DNA of 64,000 nucleotides from Gaiellasilicea sp963789355 (GCA_963789355.1 CAWBKK010000003.1:1-64000); one strand, 5' to 3'; positions 15,219 to 24,184 are shown, counted from the stretch's first letter. Notes: generated by a model not told the origin, from the letters alone. A program made the numbers and translations.

Positions 15219-18200
15219 TAACCCGTTGCGGCAAGGGCGGGCGGACGGCTCGGTCCCCCGCGCAGTCGCGGCCCCGCGCAGACAACGTCGAGCGCGGGAC
15301 AGCCCGCACAGGTGAACTCGCTCGGCGTCGGGACGAACTCGCCGGCACGGATCCGGCCGATCGCCCCGGAGAGCTCCGCCTCGAGCACAGGCACGTCCGC
15401 GCGCACGAATATGGTCGAGACGACGGCGTCCGGCCGTTCGAGGAAGTGGTACACGACCTCGACCTCGTCCACGCCCGCCCGGAAGCACACGAGCGCATAG
15501 ACGAGCCGTTGCAGCCGGTAGTCCGCCTCGACGATCTCCTCGGGCGTGCCTTCGGCGAGCGAGTTTGTCTTGTAGTCGAGCACGAGCGCGCGCGGCCCAT
15601 CGAGGTGAAGGACGTCGAGTCGGCCGTGGAGGAGAACGCCATCGTGCTCGAAGGCGAACGGACGCTCGGGCCGGGCGCCCGAGAGCGCTGCGATTCGCTG
15701 CCCCAGCTCGGAGCCGCAGTACGCCTGGACGAACGCCTCGATCCGCTCCAACTCCTCGTCCGTCACGGCCGGATACCACGCCCTGACCTGCTCGACCTCC
15801 GGAGCCGCGGGCGAGGACAGGTCGACGAGCTCCAGCAGCCGGTGCGCAGCGTCGCCGATCTCCGTCGCAACGAGACCGGTCTGCCCCGCGACCGTTCCGT
15901 GCGCGCGTGCCGGTCTCATTCCGGCGACGCGCTCCGCGTAGTACCGGTAGGAGCAGCGCTCGAAGAGCGCGAGGGCGCTGTACGAGAGCCTGCGAACGTC
16001 GTGGAGCGGCGGTTCGGGCAGGGCCTGGATCGGCGCCAACGCCGGGGCGAGCGGCGGCAGCTTCGGCTCGGCGCCTGCCGCGAAGAGCGCCAGCTGTCCC
16101 GTCGTCTCGTCGACGACCGCCGACACCGGCTCCGGAACGGGGTCGTCCGCCTCCGCCGGCGTCCTGTCGACCCTGACCAGCACGCGGGCCCCGTCGCGCT
16201 CCAGCTCGAGCGGCGTCTCGCCGGCGGCGGCCAGCTCGGTCGCGCAGTCGAGCCGCCCCAGAACCCAGCCGATCGGGGTCTTCTCGTCGGCCTTGCGCTC
16301 GGAGTCGATTGAACCACTGACGATCAGGCGGTCGATCGCCCGCGTCATCGCGACGTAGTAGAGCCGCAGCCGCTCGGCCTCGTCCTCGGCGGCCCTGGCC
16401 TCCTTGACGCTGTCGTACGCGAGCACGCCGTGCCGCTTCCCCGTGATCCGGTCGGCGACGCGGAAGCCGAAACGGCCGTCGGCGAGGCAGAGGATCTCGT
16501 CGGCCGCCGGGGCGTTCCGGTCGCGACCCGCGTCCGCGACGACGACGACCTTGAACTCGAGCCCTTTCGCCGCATGAATCGTCAGGAGCCGGACGGCGTC
16601 CGCTCCCTCCTCCTCCGCGACGGCGTCGCGCTCCGCCGCACCAACTGCTTCCTGCTCCTCGACGAAACGGACGAAGCCCTCGACATCGGGGCCGCGCAGC
16701 TCTTCGAACGAGCGAGCGAGCCGCGCCAGCTTGCGCAGGTTCGCGTAGCGGCGCCGGCCGTCCCACTGGGCGAGCACGGCGAGGTCGTAGTCGTGATCGG
16801 CGACGATCCGCTCGCAGAGACGCTCGAGCGAGAGCCGCGCCGCCGCCTCGGCCAGCCGGTCGTAGCGCTGCTTGAAGGCCCGCAGCAGCCGCGTGTCGTC
16901 GGGGTCGAGATCCGGCGGCAGCGTCCGCTCGAGCCCGGTGAAGATCGGGCCGCGGGCGGATCGGCGGATCAGCAGGAGCGCGTCGTTCGAGACGCCGACG
17001 AACGGCGACGCGAGCACGCTCACGAGCGCCTCGTCGTCGTAGCGGTTCTGGAGCAGGCGTAGGTACGAGAGCAGATCGACCACCTGCTGCTGGCCGAAGT
17101 AGCCGCGGCCGGTGGCGCGGTAGGTCGCGAGGCCGGCCCCGCGCAGCTCCTCCTCGTACCACTCGGCATCCGTGCCGGCGGCGAAGAGAAGCACGATCTC
17201 CCCCGCGGTCGCGACACCGCTGTCGACGAGCTCCTTCACCCGGCGGGCGACGTTCTGCGCCTCGGCCCGGCGCCAGTGCACGCCCGTGCCGGCGTAGGCG
17301 GCCTTGTCGGTCACGAGCAGCTCGACCGGCGTGCCGAAGACCGGGTCGGGGAAGTCGCCGGAGGCGGCCAGCGGCTGGAACTCCTCCCCGAACTCGGTTC
17401 CGAAGAGGTGATTGATCACCGCGAGCACCTCCGGCCGCGAACGGTAGTTCCGCGTCAGCGGCAGCAACGTCCCCGCGCTCTCGCGCCGCTCGCGGAAGAC
17501 CCCGACATCGGCGTGACGGAAGCCGTAGATCGACTGGAACTCGTCCCCGACGAAGAACCGTTCGGTGTCCGGGCCGGTCAGGAGGTCGACGACGTCGCAC
17601 TGGAGCCGGTTCGTGTCCTGAAACTCGTCGACCATGATCGAGCGGAAGCGCAGCCGTTCGCGCTCCCGCAGCACCTCGTCGTCGCGGAGCAGGTCGCGCG
17701 CCCGTAGCTGCAGATCCTCGAAGTCGAGTGCCGACTCCCGGTCCTTGGCCGCGGCGTACTGGGCTGCAAAGCCCTGGAGGAGCTCCTGGAGCAGGTCGCG
17801 GTCCTGCAGCGCTAGCTCGTCGAGTGCCGCCTGCTCGACCGCCTTGCGCGCCTCCTCATAGCTTGCTGCCCGCTCGCCGCGCGCCCGCAGCCCTGCGAGG
17901 TCGAGCAGTCGCTCGGGCAACCGGGTCGACTCGGCCAGAGCCACGGCCTGTGCCGCCGCCGTGCGCGCCGCGTCGGTCGCGTCCGGATCGGCCACGAGCG
18001 AGCGCGCGACCTCGGCCAGCTCGTCGAGCTGCACCTGCAGGTCTGCTCGCTCGCCCAGCTCGAGCTCGAGCTCGCGCCCGGCCGAGCGAAGGGTCTCGTA
18101 GACCGTCGTCAGCATCCGCCGCAGGCCGGCCGCCCCGTAGGTGGCGAGCAACTGGAGCCGCTCGGGGTCGTCACCGGCGCAGAACTCGTTCAGCGCCGCC

Positions 18201-18592
18201 TCGAAGGCCTCGCCGCGGATGACGCGGCCCTGGCTGTCGTCGAGGACGCGGAAACGCGGGTCGAGCCCGGCCGCGAACGGATGCGACTTCAGCAGCCGCA
18301 GGCAGAAGCCATGAATCGTCGAGATCCAGGCCCCGTCGAGCGAGCGCGCCAGGTCGTGACGGCCGAGCTCGTGCAGTCGCACCCGGATCCGGCCCCTGAG
18401 CTCGCCGGCGGCGCGCTCGGTGTAGGTGATCACGAGCATCGACTCGATGTCGATGCCGCGCTCGCAGACCGCCTCGGCGAAGCGCTCGACGAGGACGGTC
18501 GTCTTGCCCGTGCCGGCGCCGGCAGAGACGAACACCTGCCCGCGCGCCGCGATCGCCGCCGCCTGCTGCTCGTTGGGAGTACGCGTCGTCAT
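15218..18592 (-). CDS. addA: AddA-like UvrD-family helicase/nuclease subunit
   Basis: 1124 residues. Superfamily 1A motor: VSAGAGTGKTTVLVERF (Walker A), LVITYTERAAGEL, VDEFQDTNRLQ (motif II), FVGDEFQSIYGFR, LTRNYRS, and AAKGLEFKVVVV / YYVAMTRAIDRLIV. The C-terminus is a PD-(D/E)xK nuclease with GRLDVLHLDG and LVLDYKTN. Cys880 (FERCSYRYY) and Cys1095, 1098, 1105 match the Cas4/AddB-type iron-sulphur arrangement. With AddB it should unwind and trim double-strand ends for RecA loading. The ATG at 18590-18592 overlaps the addB stop (ATGA). Confidence 0.87.
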   Translation of the reverse strand: MTTRTPNEQQAAAIAARGQVFVSAGAGTGKTTVLVERFAEAVCERGIDIESMLVITYTERAAGELRGRIRVRLHELGRHDLARSLDGAWISTIHGFCLRLLKSHPFAAGLDPRFRVLDDSQGRVIRGEAFEAALNEFCAGDDPERLQLLATYGAAGLRRMLTTVYETLRSAGRELELELGERADLQVQLDELAEVARSLVADPDATDAARTAAAQAVALAESTRLPERLLDLAGLRARGERAASYEEARKAVEQAALDELALQDRDLLQELLQGFAAQYAAAKDRESALDFEDLQLRARDLLRDDEVLRERERLRFRSIMVDEFQDTNRLQCDVVDLLTGPDTERFFVGDEFQSIYGFRHADVGVFRERRESAGTLLPLTRNYRSRPEVLAVINHLFGTEFGEEFQPLAASGDFPDPVFGTPVELLVTDKAAYAGTGVHWRRAEAQNVARRVKELVDSGVATAGEIVLLFAAGTDAEWYEEELRGAGLATYRATGRGYFGQQQVVDLLSYLRLLQNRYDDEALVSVLASPFVGVSNDALLLIRRSARGPIFTGLERTLPPDLDPDDTRLLRAFKQRYDRLAEAAARLSLERLCERIVADHDYDLAVLAQWDGRRRYANLRKLARLARSFEELRGPDVEGFVRFVEEQEAVGAAERDAVAEEEGADAVRLLTIHAAKGLEFKVVVVADAGRDRNAPAADEILCLADGRFGFRVADRITGKRHGVLAYDSVKEARAAEDEAERLRLYYVAMTRAIDRLIVSGSIDSERKADEKTPIGWVLGRLDCATELAAAGETPLELERDGARVLVRVDRTPAEADDPVPEPVSAVVDETTGQLALFAAGAEPKLPPLAPALAPIQALPEPPLHDVRRLSYSALALFERCSYRYYAERVAGMRPARAHGTVAGQTGLVATEIGDAAHRLLELVDLSSPAAPEVEQVRAWYPAVTDEELERIEAFVQAYCGSELGQRIAALSGARPERPFAFEHDGVLLHGRLDVLHLDGPRALVLDYKTNSLAEGTPEEIVEADYRLQRLVYALVCFRAGVDEVEVVYHFLERPDAVVSTIFVRADVPVLEAELSGAIGRIRAGEFVPTPSEFTCAGCPALDVVCAGPRLRGGPSRPPALAATG

Positions 18593-21525
18593 GCGCGCGC
18601 GATCCTGCACATCCGCCAGAGATCGCACCAGGCCGGACAGCCGTCCGTCCCCTTCGGATCGTGCCGGACATCGCCGGCCCGGATCCGCTGAGCGAGCCCG
18701 TGCGCCAGGTCGCGGGCTCCTTCGACCTGCGCCCAGAATGCGTCCTCGTCGAGGTAGTCGTTCGCCGCGAAGCCGGGCAGGACGTCGTCCTTGGCCTCGG
18801 CCCGGAGGAGCCCGCGTGGTCGCCGCTCGCCCGCGAGGGGACGGTAGAGCCCGCCGAGCGGCTCGATCCCGACCAGGTCGCGGAGGACGAGCATGTAGAG
18901 CGGGATCTGCAGGCGCAGCTCCTTCTCGATCTCCGCCGCCGAGTGGCCGGTGCGACCGGACTTGTAGTCCTGGACGATCCCGCGGGCGCTGCCCGGGTCG
19001 ACATCGATCCGGTCGATCTTCCCCGAGAGCGTGATCCCGTCGCCGAGGTCGAGGCCGCGCTGCAGCTCGGGCGCCGACCGCTCGGAACCGAAGCCGACCT
19101 CGAACCTGCGCGGCAGAAGCGGCACCGGCGAGCGCGCCTCGTCGCGGACGAGCTGCTCGAGATCGCGACGCAGGCTCTGCTCGAGCTCACGCCGCTCGAG
19201 CTCGGTCATCTCCATCTTGACGCCTTGGAGCGCTCCCTCGAGGCACTCGCCCAGGAACGCGATCGCGTCCTCGAGCCGCTCCTCGACGACGCGGTCGCCA
19301 CCGATCGCGCGCGGGAGCCCCGCGTAGAAGCGGTGCAGGGTCGTATGCGCGACCGAGCCGCGGAGCATCGCGTCGACCTTGCGGTCGATCTGACGTGGCG
19401 AGATCAGCCGCTCGAAGAACCAGGCCGACGAGCAGTCCGCAAACCGTTCCAGCTCCGTGACGTTGAACGGCGTCTTCGCACCGAGCTCGGCGAGCACGCG
19501 GGGATGCCGCAGCGTCGTCTCGCGCGTGAACGCGGTCCGAGCCCGGCGGAGCCGGCGCTCCCAGCCGTTGGCGATCGCGATCGCCTCGGCGTCCTCCGGC
19601 TCCCGCGCGGAGAGCAGTGCCAGCGCCCGCAGCCGCTCGCGCTCGGTCGGCGCCGCCTCCAGCTCCCACGTCAGGCGCGAGAGGGGTCGGCGGCGCGTCC
19701 AGCGGCGCACGTCCTCGGGATCGAAGAGGGCGGCGACCTCGTCCCAGAAGGGGCTCGGCTCGCGCGGACTCCCTTCGTCGGTGGCCGCCTCGCGGACGAG
19801 CGTCAGCCGCCGGGTCGCGCGCGTGCAGGCCGTGTAGAAGAGGTAGCGCTCACGTTCCACGGAATCGGGTCGAGTCAGCCGCGCGGCCGTGCGCTGGTCG
19901 AGCTCGCCGCGCACGTCGTCGTCGAGAAAGGGCGAGGCGGCGCCGCGCCGCGGCAACGTCCCTTCCTCGAGCCCGAGCAGGAAGACCACATCGAAGCGGC
20001 GCGTCCGGGCACGTCCGAGGTCGAGGATCGCGACGCGGCCGCGCTCACCCGCGGAGCCGAGCCGCACCTCGGCGTGCTCGAGCGCGCCGAGCACCTCTTC
20101 CGCGTTCAGATCGCCGCCGAGCGCGCGCCAGCCGTCGAGCTCGTCGAGGACACGCGTCAGCGACTCGTACGCGCGCAGGTCGGCTCGGCTCGCGTCCCCG
20201 ACCGGCGGGGCATCGAGCCCGTGCGCACTTCGCAGCATCGACGCCGCGGTCGTGCGAACCGCTTCGACGGGGCCGGCCGCGCTCCGCAGAGCTTCGAGCG
20301 GCGGCAGCGGCTGGCCGTCCCGAAGCCGGATCGTCTCCTCCTCGACGCTCTCCCGCACGGCGACTCCGCGGCCACGAAGACGACCCTCGAGGAAATCGAC
20401 GTTCGAGCGGCTGAAGGAGGAGTACGGGGAGCGGAGGAAGGAGTAGAGCTCGCGGCGGCCGCCCAGCTGCCACTCGAAGCGGAGCAGCGCCAGCAACGCC
20501 TGGCCGAAGGGCGTCTGGCCGAGCCGCACGCGGCCCTCGATCGCGAACGGAATCCCGAGCGTTCCGAGCACGGTCTCGAGTGGCGCGCGCCAACGGTCGA
20601 GCGACGGAACGACGAGTGCGATCTCGTCGAGCGCGGTGTCCGCAGCCGCCAGGTCGCGAACATCTTCGGCGACGAGCTCGAGTGCGCCGCGCGCGCCGGC
20701 GGCCTCGAAGAAGCGGATCGCGCCGTCGAGCGGAGGTCCGGTGGGTGCGGTGTCCGCGAAGAGGTGCCGTTCGACGTGCGCGAGGGCGGCGTTCCCGTAC
20801 TCGGCCGATCGGGCGGGGAGCTCCTCGATCCCGCGCGTTGCCAGCGCGGCCAGATCTTCCTGCGTGCGCCGCAAGGACGCGAATGCCGCTCGCGCAGGCT
20901 CGTAGGGCAGCGAGACCGTGACCTCCGCCCGGGCGGAAAGCGCTTCGAGCAGCCCCCACTCGGCGCCGGTCAGATCCTCGAACCCGTACGCGAACACGGG
21001 GCGGCCGTCCCAGGCCTCGAGCTCGGAGCGCAGCCGCTCGACGGCGGCCCGCCGCAGCAGGTCGCGGTCCCACAATCCGAGCCGATCTAGCTCCTCGCGG
21101 TAGGACGCGTAGAGGAGGGCGAGATCGCCGTCGAGTTGGCCGGGGTCGAGCAGGCCCGATTCGAGCTCCGCCAGCACCGCGAGCAGCGAATCCGCGAACC
21201 CTGCGAAGCGCGCAGAACGGCCGAGGCCGTTCAGGGGCGTGCGCGCGAGCGCCCTGCGCGCGACGAGCGCTCGCTGGGCGTCGCTCGCGACCGGCAGCGC
21301 ACCTGAGTCTCCGAGCGCGATGTCGCGAAAGACGTCGTCGAACGTCCCGATCGACCCCGCGAGGAGCGCGCCCGTCCGGGCGAGCAAGTCGCGCTCGATC
21401 CGCTCCACGTCCGCCCCTCCCGGCACGATCAGAACCGGATCGAGCTCGATCCCCTCGAGATATCCCTCGAGCAGACGCGCGATCTTGCCGGCCTTCGCCG
21501 GCCCGACGACGAGAGCCAGACCCAT
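18589..21525 (-). CDS. addB: AddB-like inactivated helicase/Fe-S nuclease subunit
   Basis: 978 residues. The N-terminal VVGPAKAGKIARLL is a Walker A-like loop with Ile where Ser or Thr is usual, so ATP use is doubtful, as expected for an AddB scaffold. The middle retains helicase-like FDVVFLLGLEEGTLP and ERYLFYTACTRATRRL. The C-terminal nuclease has LSGKIDRIDVDPG and IVQDYKSG, with cluster cysteines Cys698 (FADCSSAWFF) and Cys963, 967, 973 (CPAWCDLWRMC). It is first in an operon addB-addA-phosphoesterase-nth joined by short overlaps, a DNA-repair unit. A family repeat copy lies upstream. Confidence 0.85.
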   Translation of the reverse strand: MGLALVVGPAKAGKIARLLEGYLEGIELDPVLIVPGGADVERIERDLLARTGALLAGSIGTFDDVFRDIALGDSGALPVASDAQRALVARRALARTPLNGLGRSARFAGFADSLLAVLAELESGLLDPGQLDGDLALLYASYREELDRLGLWDRDLLRRAAVERLRSELEAWDGRPVFAYGFEDLTGAEWGLLEALSARAEVTVSLPYEPARAAFASLRRTQEDLAALATRGIEELPARSAEYGNAALAHVERHLFADTAPTGPPLDGAIRFFEAAGARGALELVAEDVRDLAAADTALDEIALVVPSLDRWRAPLETVLGTLGIPFAIEGRVRLGQTPFGQALLALLRFEWQLGGRRELYSFLRSPYSSFSRSNVDFLEGRLRGRGVAVRESVEEETIRLRDGQPLPPLEALRSAAGPVEAVRTTAASMLRSAHGLDAPPVGDASRADLRAYESLTRVLDELDGWRALGGDLNAEEVLGALEHAEVRLGSAGERGRVAILDLGRARTRRFDVVFLLGLEEGTLPRRGAASPFLDDDVRGELDQRTAARLTRPDSVERERYLFYTACTRATRRLTLVREAATDEGSPREPSPFWDEVAALFDPEDVRRWTRRRPLSRLTWELEAAPTERERLRALALLSAREPEDAEAIAIANGWERRLRRARTAFTRETTLRHPRVLAELGAKTPFNVTELERFADCSSAWFFERLISPRQIDRKVDAMLRGSVAHTTLHRFYAGLPRAIGGDRVVEERLEDAIAFLGECLEGALQGVKMEMTELERRELEQSLRRDLEQLVRDEARSPVPLLPRRFEVGFGSERSAPELQRGLDLGDGITLSGKIDRIDVDPGSARGIVQDYKSGRTGHSAAEIEKELRLQIPLYMLVLRDLVGIEPLGGLYRPLAGERRPRGLLRAEAKDDVLPGFAANDYLDEDAFWAQVEGARDLAHGLAQRIRAGDVRHDPKGTDGCPAWCDLWRMCRIARA

Positions 21526-21600
21526 CCGCTCATGGTAGTCCCGCCCTCCGACGCCCCGGCTGACGAAAATCCGGCAAAGAGCGTGAAAGGACAGACGAAT

Positions 21601-21679
21601 CGAGCCGAGCTTCGGGGCCGCAGGCCCCGCTTTAGGGGTTTGCGCGATCGGGATCCGCTCGCGCGGATCCCGATCGTGC
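21601..21679. repeat. single diverged copy of the palindromic repeat family
   Basis: GAGCCGAGCTTCGGGGCC resembles the start of the 8681 units, followed by a CGGGGCC-GCA-GGCCCCG hairpin (21613-21629), TTTAGGGGTTTGCGC, and a perfect 14-bp stem CGATCGGGATCCGC-TCGC-GCGGATCCCGATCG (21645-21676), then GTGCGAC. Order and spacing of the two hairpins match the tandem units even though arm sequences have changed together. It lies upstream of addB and downstream of the small minus-strand gene at 21712. Confidence 0.8.
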
Positions 21680-21711
21680 GACGGCTAAGCGAATCGCTCC
21701 CGCCCTCGGCG

Positions 21712-21909
21712 TTACTGCGTCGCGGACTTGGGGCGCCGGCCGCGGCGGGCCACCTGGCGGCCGCCCATCTGCTCGGCCTCGGCGTCGGTGACGTCGAGCT
21801 CACGCACGCCCTTGCGCGCGTCGTGGAAGGTGATTCGAACCGTGGCGCCCTTCCCGTCGGCGATCTCGGAGCCGGAGATGTCGGACACGAGCACAGTCTT
21901 GCGAGCCAC
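21712..21909 (-). CDS. 65-residue protein resembling the Lsr2 N-terminal domain
   Basis: GTG start at 21907-21909 with an excellent Shine-Dalgarno AAGGAGG six bases away (21916-21922). The protein begins VARKTVLVSDISGSEI, has TVRITFHDARKGVRELDVTDAEAEQMGG, and ends in a basic tail QVARRGRRPKSATQ. Strand order and the KTVLVSD..G.. start resemble the Lsr2 dimerisation domain, while the RRGRRP tail resembles an AT-hook-like RGR. A nucleoid or DNA-binding role is inferred, not shown. Close homologues appear to be small uncharacterised Thermoleophilia proteins. Topoisomerase IB lies immediately upstream. Confidence 0.72.
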   Translation of the reverse strand: MARKTVLVSDISGSEIADGKGATVRITFHDARKGVRELDVTDAEAEQMGGRQVARRGRRPKSATQ

Positions 21910-21971
21910 AGGTTTCCTCCTTGGAGATACCGTTGAGTTCGTGGTAACCGTAGCGCAAATACGTGCGGCAA

Positions 21972-22988
21972 TCACGCTGCCTTGCGCGCACGCCTGATTC
22001 GCCAGGAACGCAGCAGGCTGACCAGCGCGTTCTCCTCTGGATCGAGACCGATATCCCGCGCCTTGACCACGCGCAAATGGCGCGGCCGGAAATCCTCCAG
22101 TGTTCGGCCGTCGAGATACTGCTCGACGACCGCGGGACTGACGTATGAGGCGCGCGCAACGGCCGGAGTGTTTCCGAGCCGCTCGCCGACCGTCCGCATC
22201 ACATTTGCGACCGTGCGCTTCGCCTCGGTGTCGGTCTCCGGTACCCCGTGTTCGGCCAGCGCGACGGCGGCGGTGAGCGTCCCACCCCAGGTGCGGAAGT
22301 CCTTAGCGGTGAACTCCTCCCCCATGTGCTCCCGGATGTAGGCGTTGAGGACGGCGCCGGTGAGATTGCAGGAGTCGCCGTTCCGGCCATAGCGGAAGAG
22401 CCGTGGCGGGCCCGGCTGCGCCAGCAGTTCCTTGATCGCGCCGGCCAGCTCGGTGTCCACGACCGACGTGCGCACCTGGATCTTGTGCTTCGCTCGGAAC
22501 CGGAAGGTGACCCGGTTGCCGCGGACGAGCACGTGCCTGCGCGTCAGTGTCGTCACGCCGTGCGTCCGGGACGTCTTCGCGTAACGATCGGAGCCGACGC
22601 GGAACCACGCCATGTTGATCAGCCGGACGGCAACCGCGCAGACGCGGTCTCGGTCGTACGGGTCGTGCGTCATGTGCTCGCCCATCGCCATGCGCAGCTC
22701 GGGAAGCGCGTCGGCGAAGCGGACGAGCTTGTCGAACTTGGCCTGCTCCTGCTGGGCGCGGAAGTCCGGGTGGTAGAGGTACTGCCGACGGCCCGCCTTG
22801 TCCAGCCCGGTCGCCTGCAGCTTCGCGCCCACCCTCGGCGAGATCCAGACGTCCTGCCAGGCAGGCGGGATCACGAGCGATTCGATTCGCTCGATCTTCG
22901 CGGGGTCGTCGATCTGGCTCCCGCGCCCGTCCAGGTACCGGAACCGTCCTTTCGACCCCGCGCGCCTCCATCCACCCGTGCGCGCCAT
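21972..22988 (-). CDS. type IB DNA topoisomerase
   Basis: 338 residues of the poxvirus-like/bacterial TopIB family, which relaxes supercoils through a 3'-phosphotyrosine intermediate. N-terminal FRYLDGRGSQIDD and IPPAWQDVWISP, catalytic-domain GVTTLTRRHV, FRFRAKHKIQ, FTAKDFRTWGGTLTAAVAL, and the nucleophile Tyr in VARASYVSPAVVEQYLDG are visible. Length is typical. It is divergent from the dehydrogenase gene at 23032 with 43 bases between starts, and the small Lsr2-like gene follows 62 bases downstream. Confidence 0.93.
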   Translation of the reverse strand: MARTGGWRRAGSKGRFRYLDGRGSQIDDPAKIERIESLVIPPAWQDVWISPRVGAKLQATGLDKAGRRQYLYHPDFRAQQEQAKFDKLVRFADALPELRMAMGEHMTHDPYDRDRVCAVAVRLINMAWFRVGSDRYAKTSRTHGVTTLTRRHVLVRGNRVTFRFRAKHKIQVRTSVVDTELAGAIKELLAQPGPPRLFRYGRNGDSCNLTGAVLNAYIREHMGEEFTAKDFRTWGGTLTAAVALAEHGVPETDTEAKRTVANVMRTVGERLGNTPAVARASYVSPAVVEQYLDGRTLEDFRPRHLRVVKARDIGLDPEENALVSLLRSWRIRRARKAA

Positions 22989-23031
22989 CGTCCAGGAGTT
23001 ACCCAGGCGGCGCGAGTATCATCCGCCGCCG

Positions 23032-24102
23032 ATGGATCCGCGGACGATCGTCGTGCTCGAAGGTGACGAGACCGGGCAGGAGCTGCTCGAGGAAGGGCTG
23101 CGCCCGCTTCAGCCCGACGTGATCGGAATCGAGCTCGAGTTCCCGCGCTTCGACCTCTCGCTCGAGAACCGTCGGGCAACGAAGAATCAGGTCGTGCACG
23201 ACGCCGCGCGGGCGATCCGCGAGCACGGGCTCGGGCTCAAGGCGGCGACGATCACGCCCGAGACGCGCGACGACGTCGGCTCTCCGAACCGGATCCTCCG
23301 TGAGGAGATCGGCGGCCAGGTGATCGTGCGGACGGGGCGCCGGATCCCCGGCGTCGTCCCGCTCGGCGGCGTCCACGCACCCGTCTCGGTCGTCCGGATG
23401 GCGGTCGGCGACGCCTACGGCGCCAAGGAGTGGCGCGAGGGCGAGGGCGAGGACGAGGTCGCGTTCCGGACCGAGCGGATCGAGCGCCGCATCTGCCGCT
23501 CCGTCGCCGAGTTCGCCTTCCGCCAGGCCGAGCGGATGCACGCAAAGGTCTTCGGCGGCCCGAAGTACACCGTCAGCCCGACCTACGAAGGGATGTTGAA
23601 GGAGGAGATGGACGCAGCTGCAGCGCGGCACCCGGACGTCCCCTACGAGCCGCAGCTGATCGACGCAACGTTCGCGCTTTTGCTCGCCCAGACGGGTGCC
23701 CCGCTCGTGATCCCCGCCCTGAACCGCGACGGCGACATCCTCTCCGACCTCGTCCTGCCTCTCTTCGGCTCGATCGCCGGCTCCGAGTCGATGCTGGTCG
23801 CGTTCGACGAGGAATACGTGCCGCGGGCGCTGATGGCCGAGGCGGCGCACGGCACCGCTCCCTCGCTCTTCGGGAAGGACGTGGCCAACCCGATGGCGAT
23901 GATCCTCGCCGGCGCCGCACTGCTCACGCACGCGGACGAGCAGGGGCAGGCCGCAGGCCGCGCGATCCGCGAGGCGACGCTGGAGACGGTCGCGGAGGGC
24001 GTTCGCACCGCCGACCTCGGCGGACACGCGGGCTCGCGCGAGTTCACCGACGAGGTGATCCGCCGCACCAGTCAAAAGCTCGAGGTCTGGGCAGCGCTGT
24101 AG
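23032..24102 (+). CDS. isocitrate/isopropylmalate dehydrogenase family protein
   Basis: 356 residues of the beta-decarboxylating dehydrogenases. VVLEGDETGQELLEE at the N-terminus, NRILREEIGGQVIVRTGRRIPG, the metal/nucleotide region NRDGDILSDLVLPLFGSIAGS, and AAHGTAPSLFGKDVANPMAMIL are recognisable; ADLGGHAGSREFTDEVI near the end matches NAD-isocitrate dehydrogenases. The active-site region departs from canonical Icd and LeuB, so substrate is uncertain: isocitrate is slightly favoured. Starts at ATG 23032; a longer frame upstream overlaps the topoisomerase and is rejected. Confidence 0.8.
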   Translation: MDPRTIVVLEGDETGQELLEEGLRPLQPDVIGIELEFPRFDLSLENRRATKNQVVHDAARAIREHGLGLKAATITPETRDDVGSPNRILREEIGGQVIVRTGRRIPGVVPLGGVHAPVSVVRMAVGDAYGAKEWREGEGEDEVAFRTERIERRICRSVAEFAFRQAERMHAKVFGGPKYTVSPTYEGMLKEEMDAAAARHPDVPYEPQLIDATFALLLAQTGAPLVIPALNRDGDILSDLVLPLFGSIAGSESMLVAFDEEYVPRALMAEAAHGTAPSLFGKDVANPMAMILAGAALLTHADEQGQAAGRAIREATLETVAEGVRTADLGGHAGSREFTDEVIRRTSQKLEVWAAL

Positions 24103-24108
24103 TTCTCA

Positions 24109-24184
24109 GGGCGCAAACAGAAGCGGGGTCTGCTCCCGCAGACCCCGCTTCGCGCCACGACCCCTGAAGGGTCGCTTCGCTCCC
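24109..24184. repeat. inverted single copy of the palindromic repeat family
   Basis: In reverse orientation this copy reads GGGAGCGAAGCGACCC-TTCAG-GGGTCG, then GGCGC and a 13-bp hairpin, AAGCGGGGTCTGC-TCCC-GCAGACCCCGCTT (24121-24150), and TTGCGCCC. The flanks match the 8681 units, while both hairpin arms have changed in step. It lies between the convergent dehydrogenase and ferritin-like genes, where it could also act as a transcription barrier for both. Confidence 0.85.

Noticed and set aside
14421..17600. A 1059-codon minus-strand frame overlapping addA
   Set aside because: Only its last part is real (the phosphoesterase); the rest is Arg/Pro/Ala-rich shadow of addA in another frame.
18661..21090. 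An 809-codon plus-strand frame opposite addB
   Set aside because: Antisense openness is normal in very GC-rich DNA; composition is Arg/Glu-rich with no motif, and addB is well supported.
21526..21711. Promoter hairpin as attachment site or origin
   Set aside because: The palindrome fits the dispersed repeat family; no integrase, parS or DnaA-box cluster is nearby.
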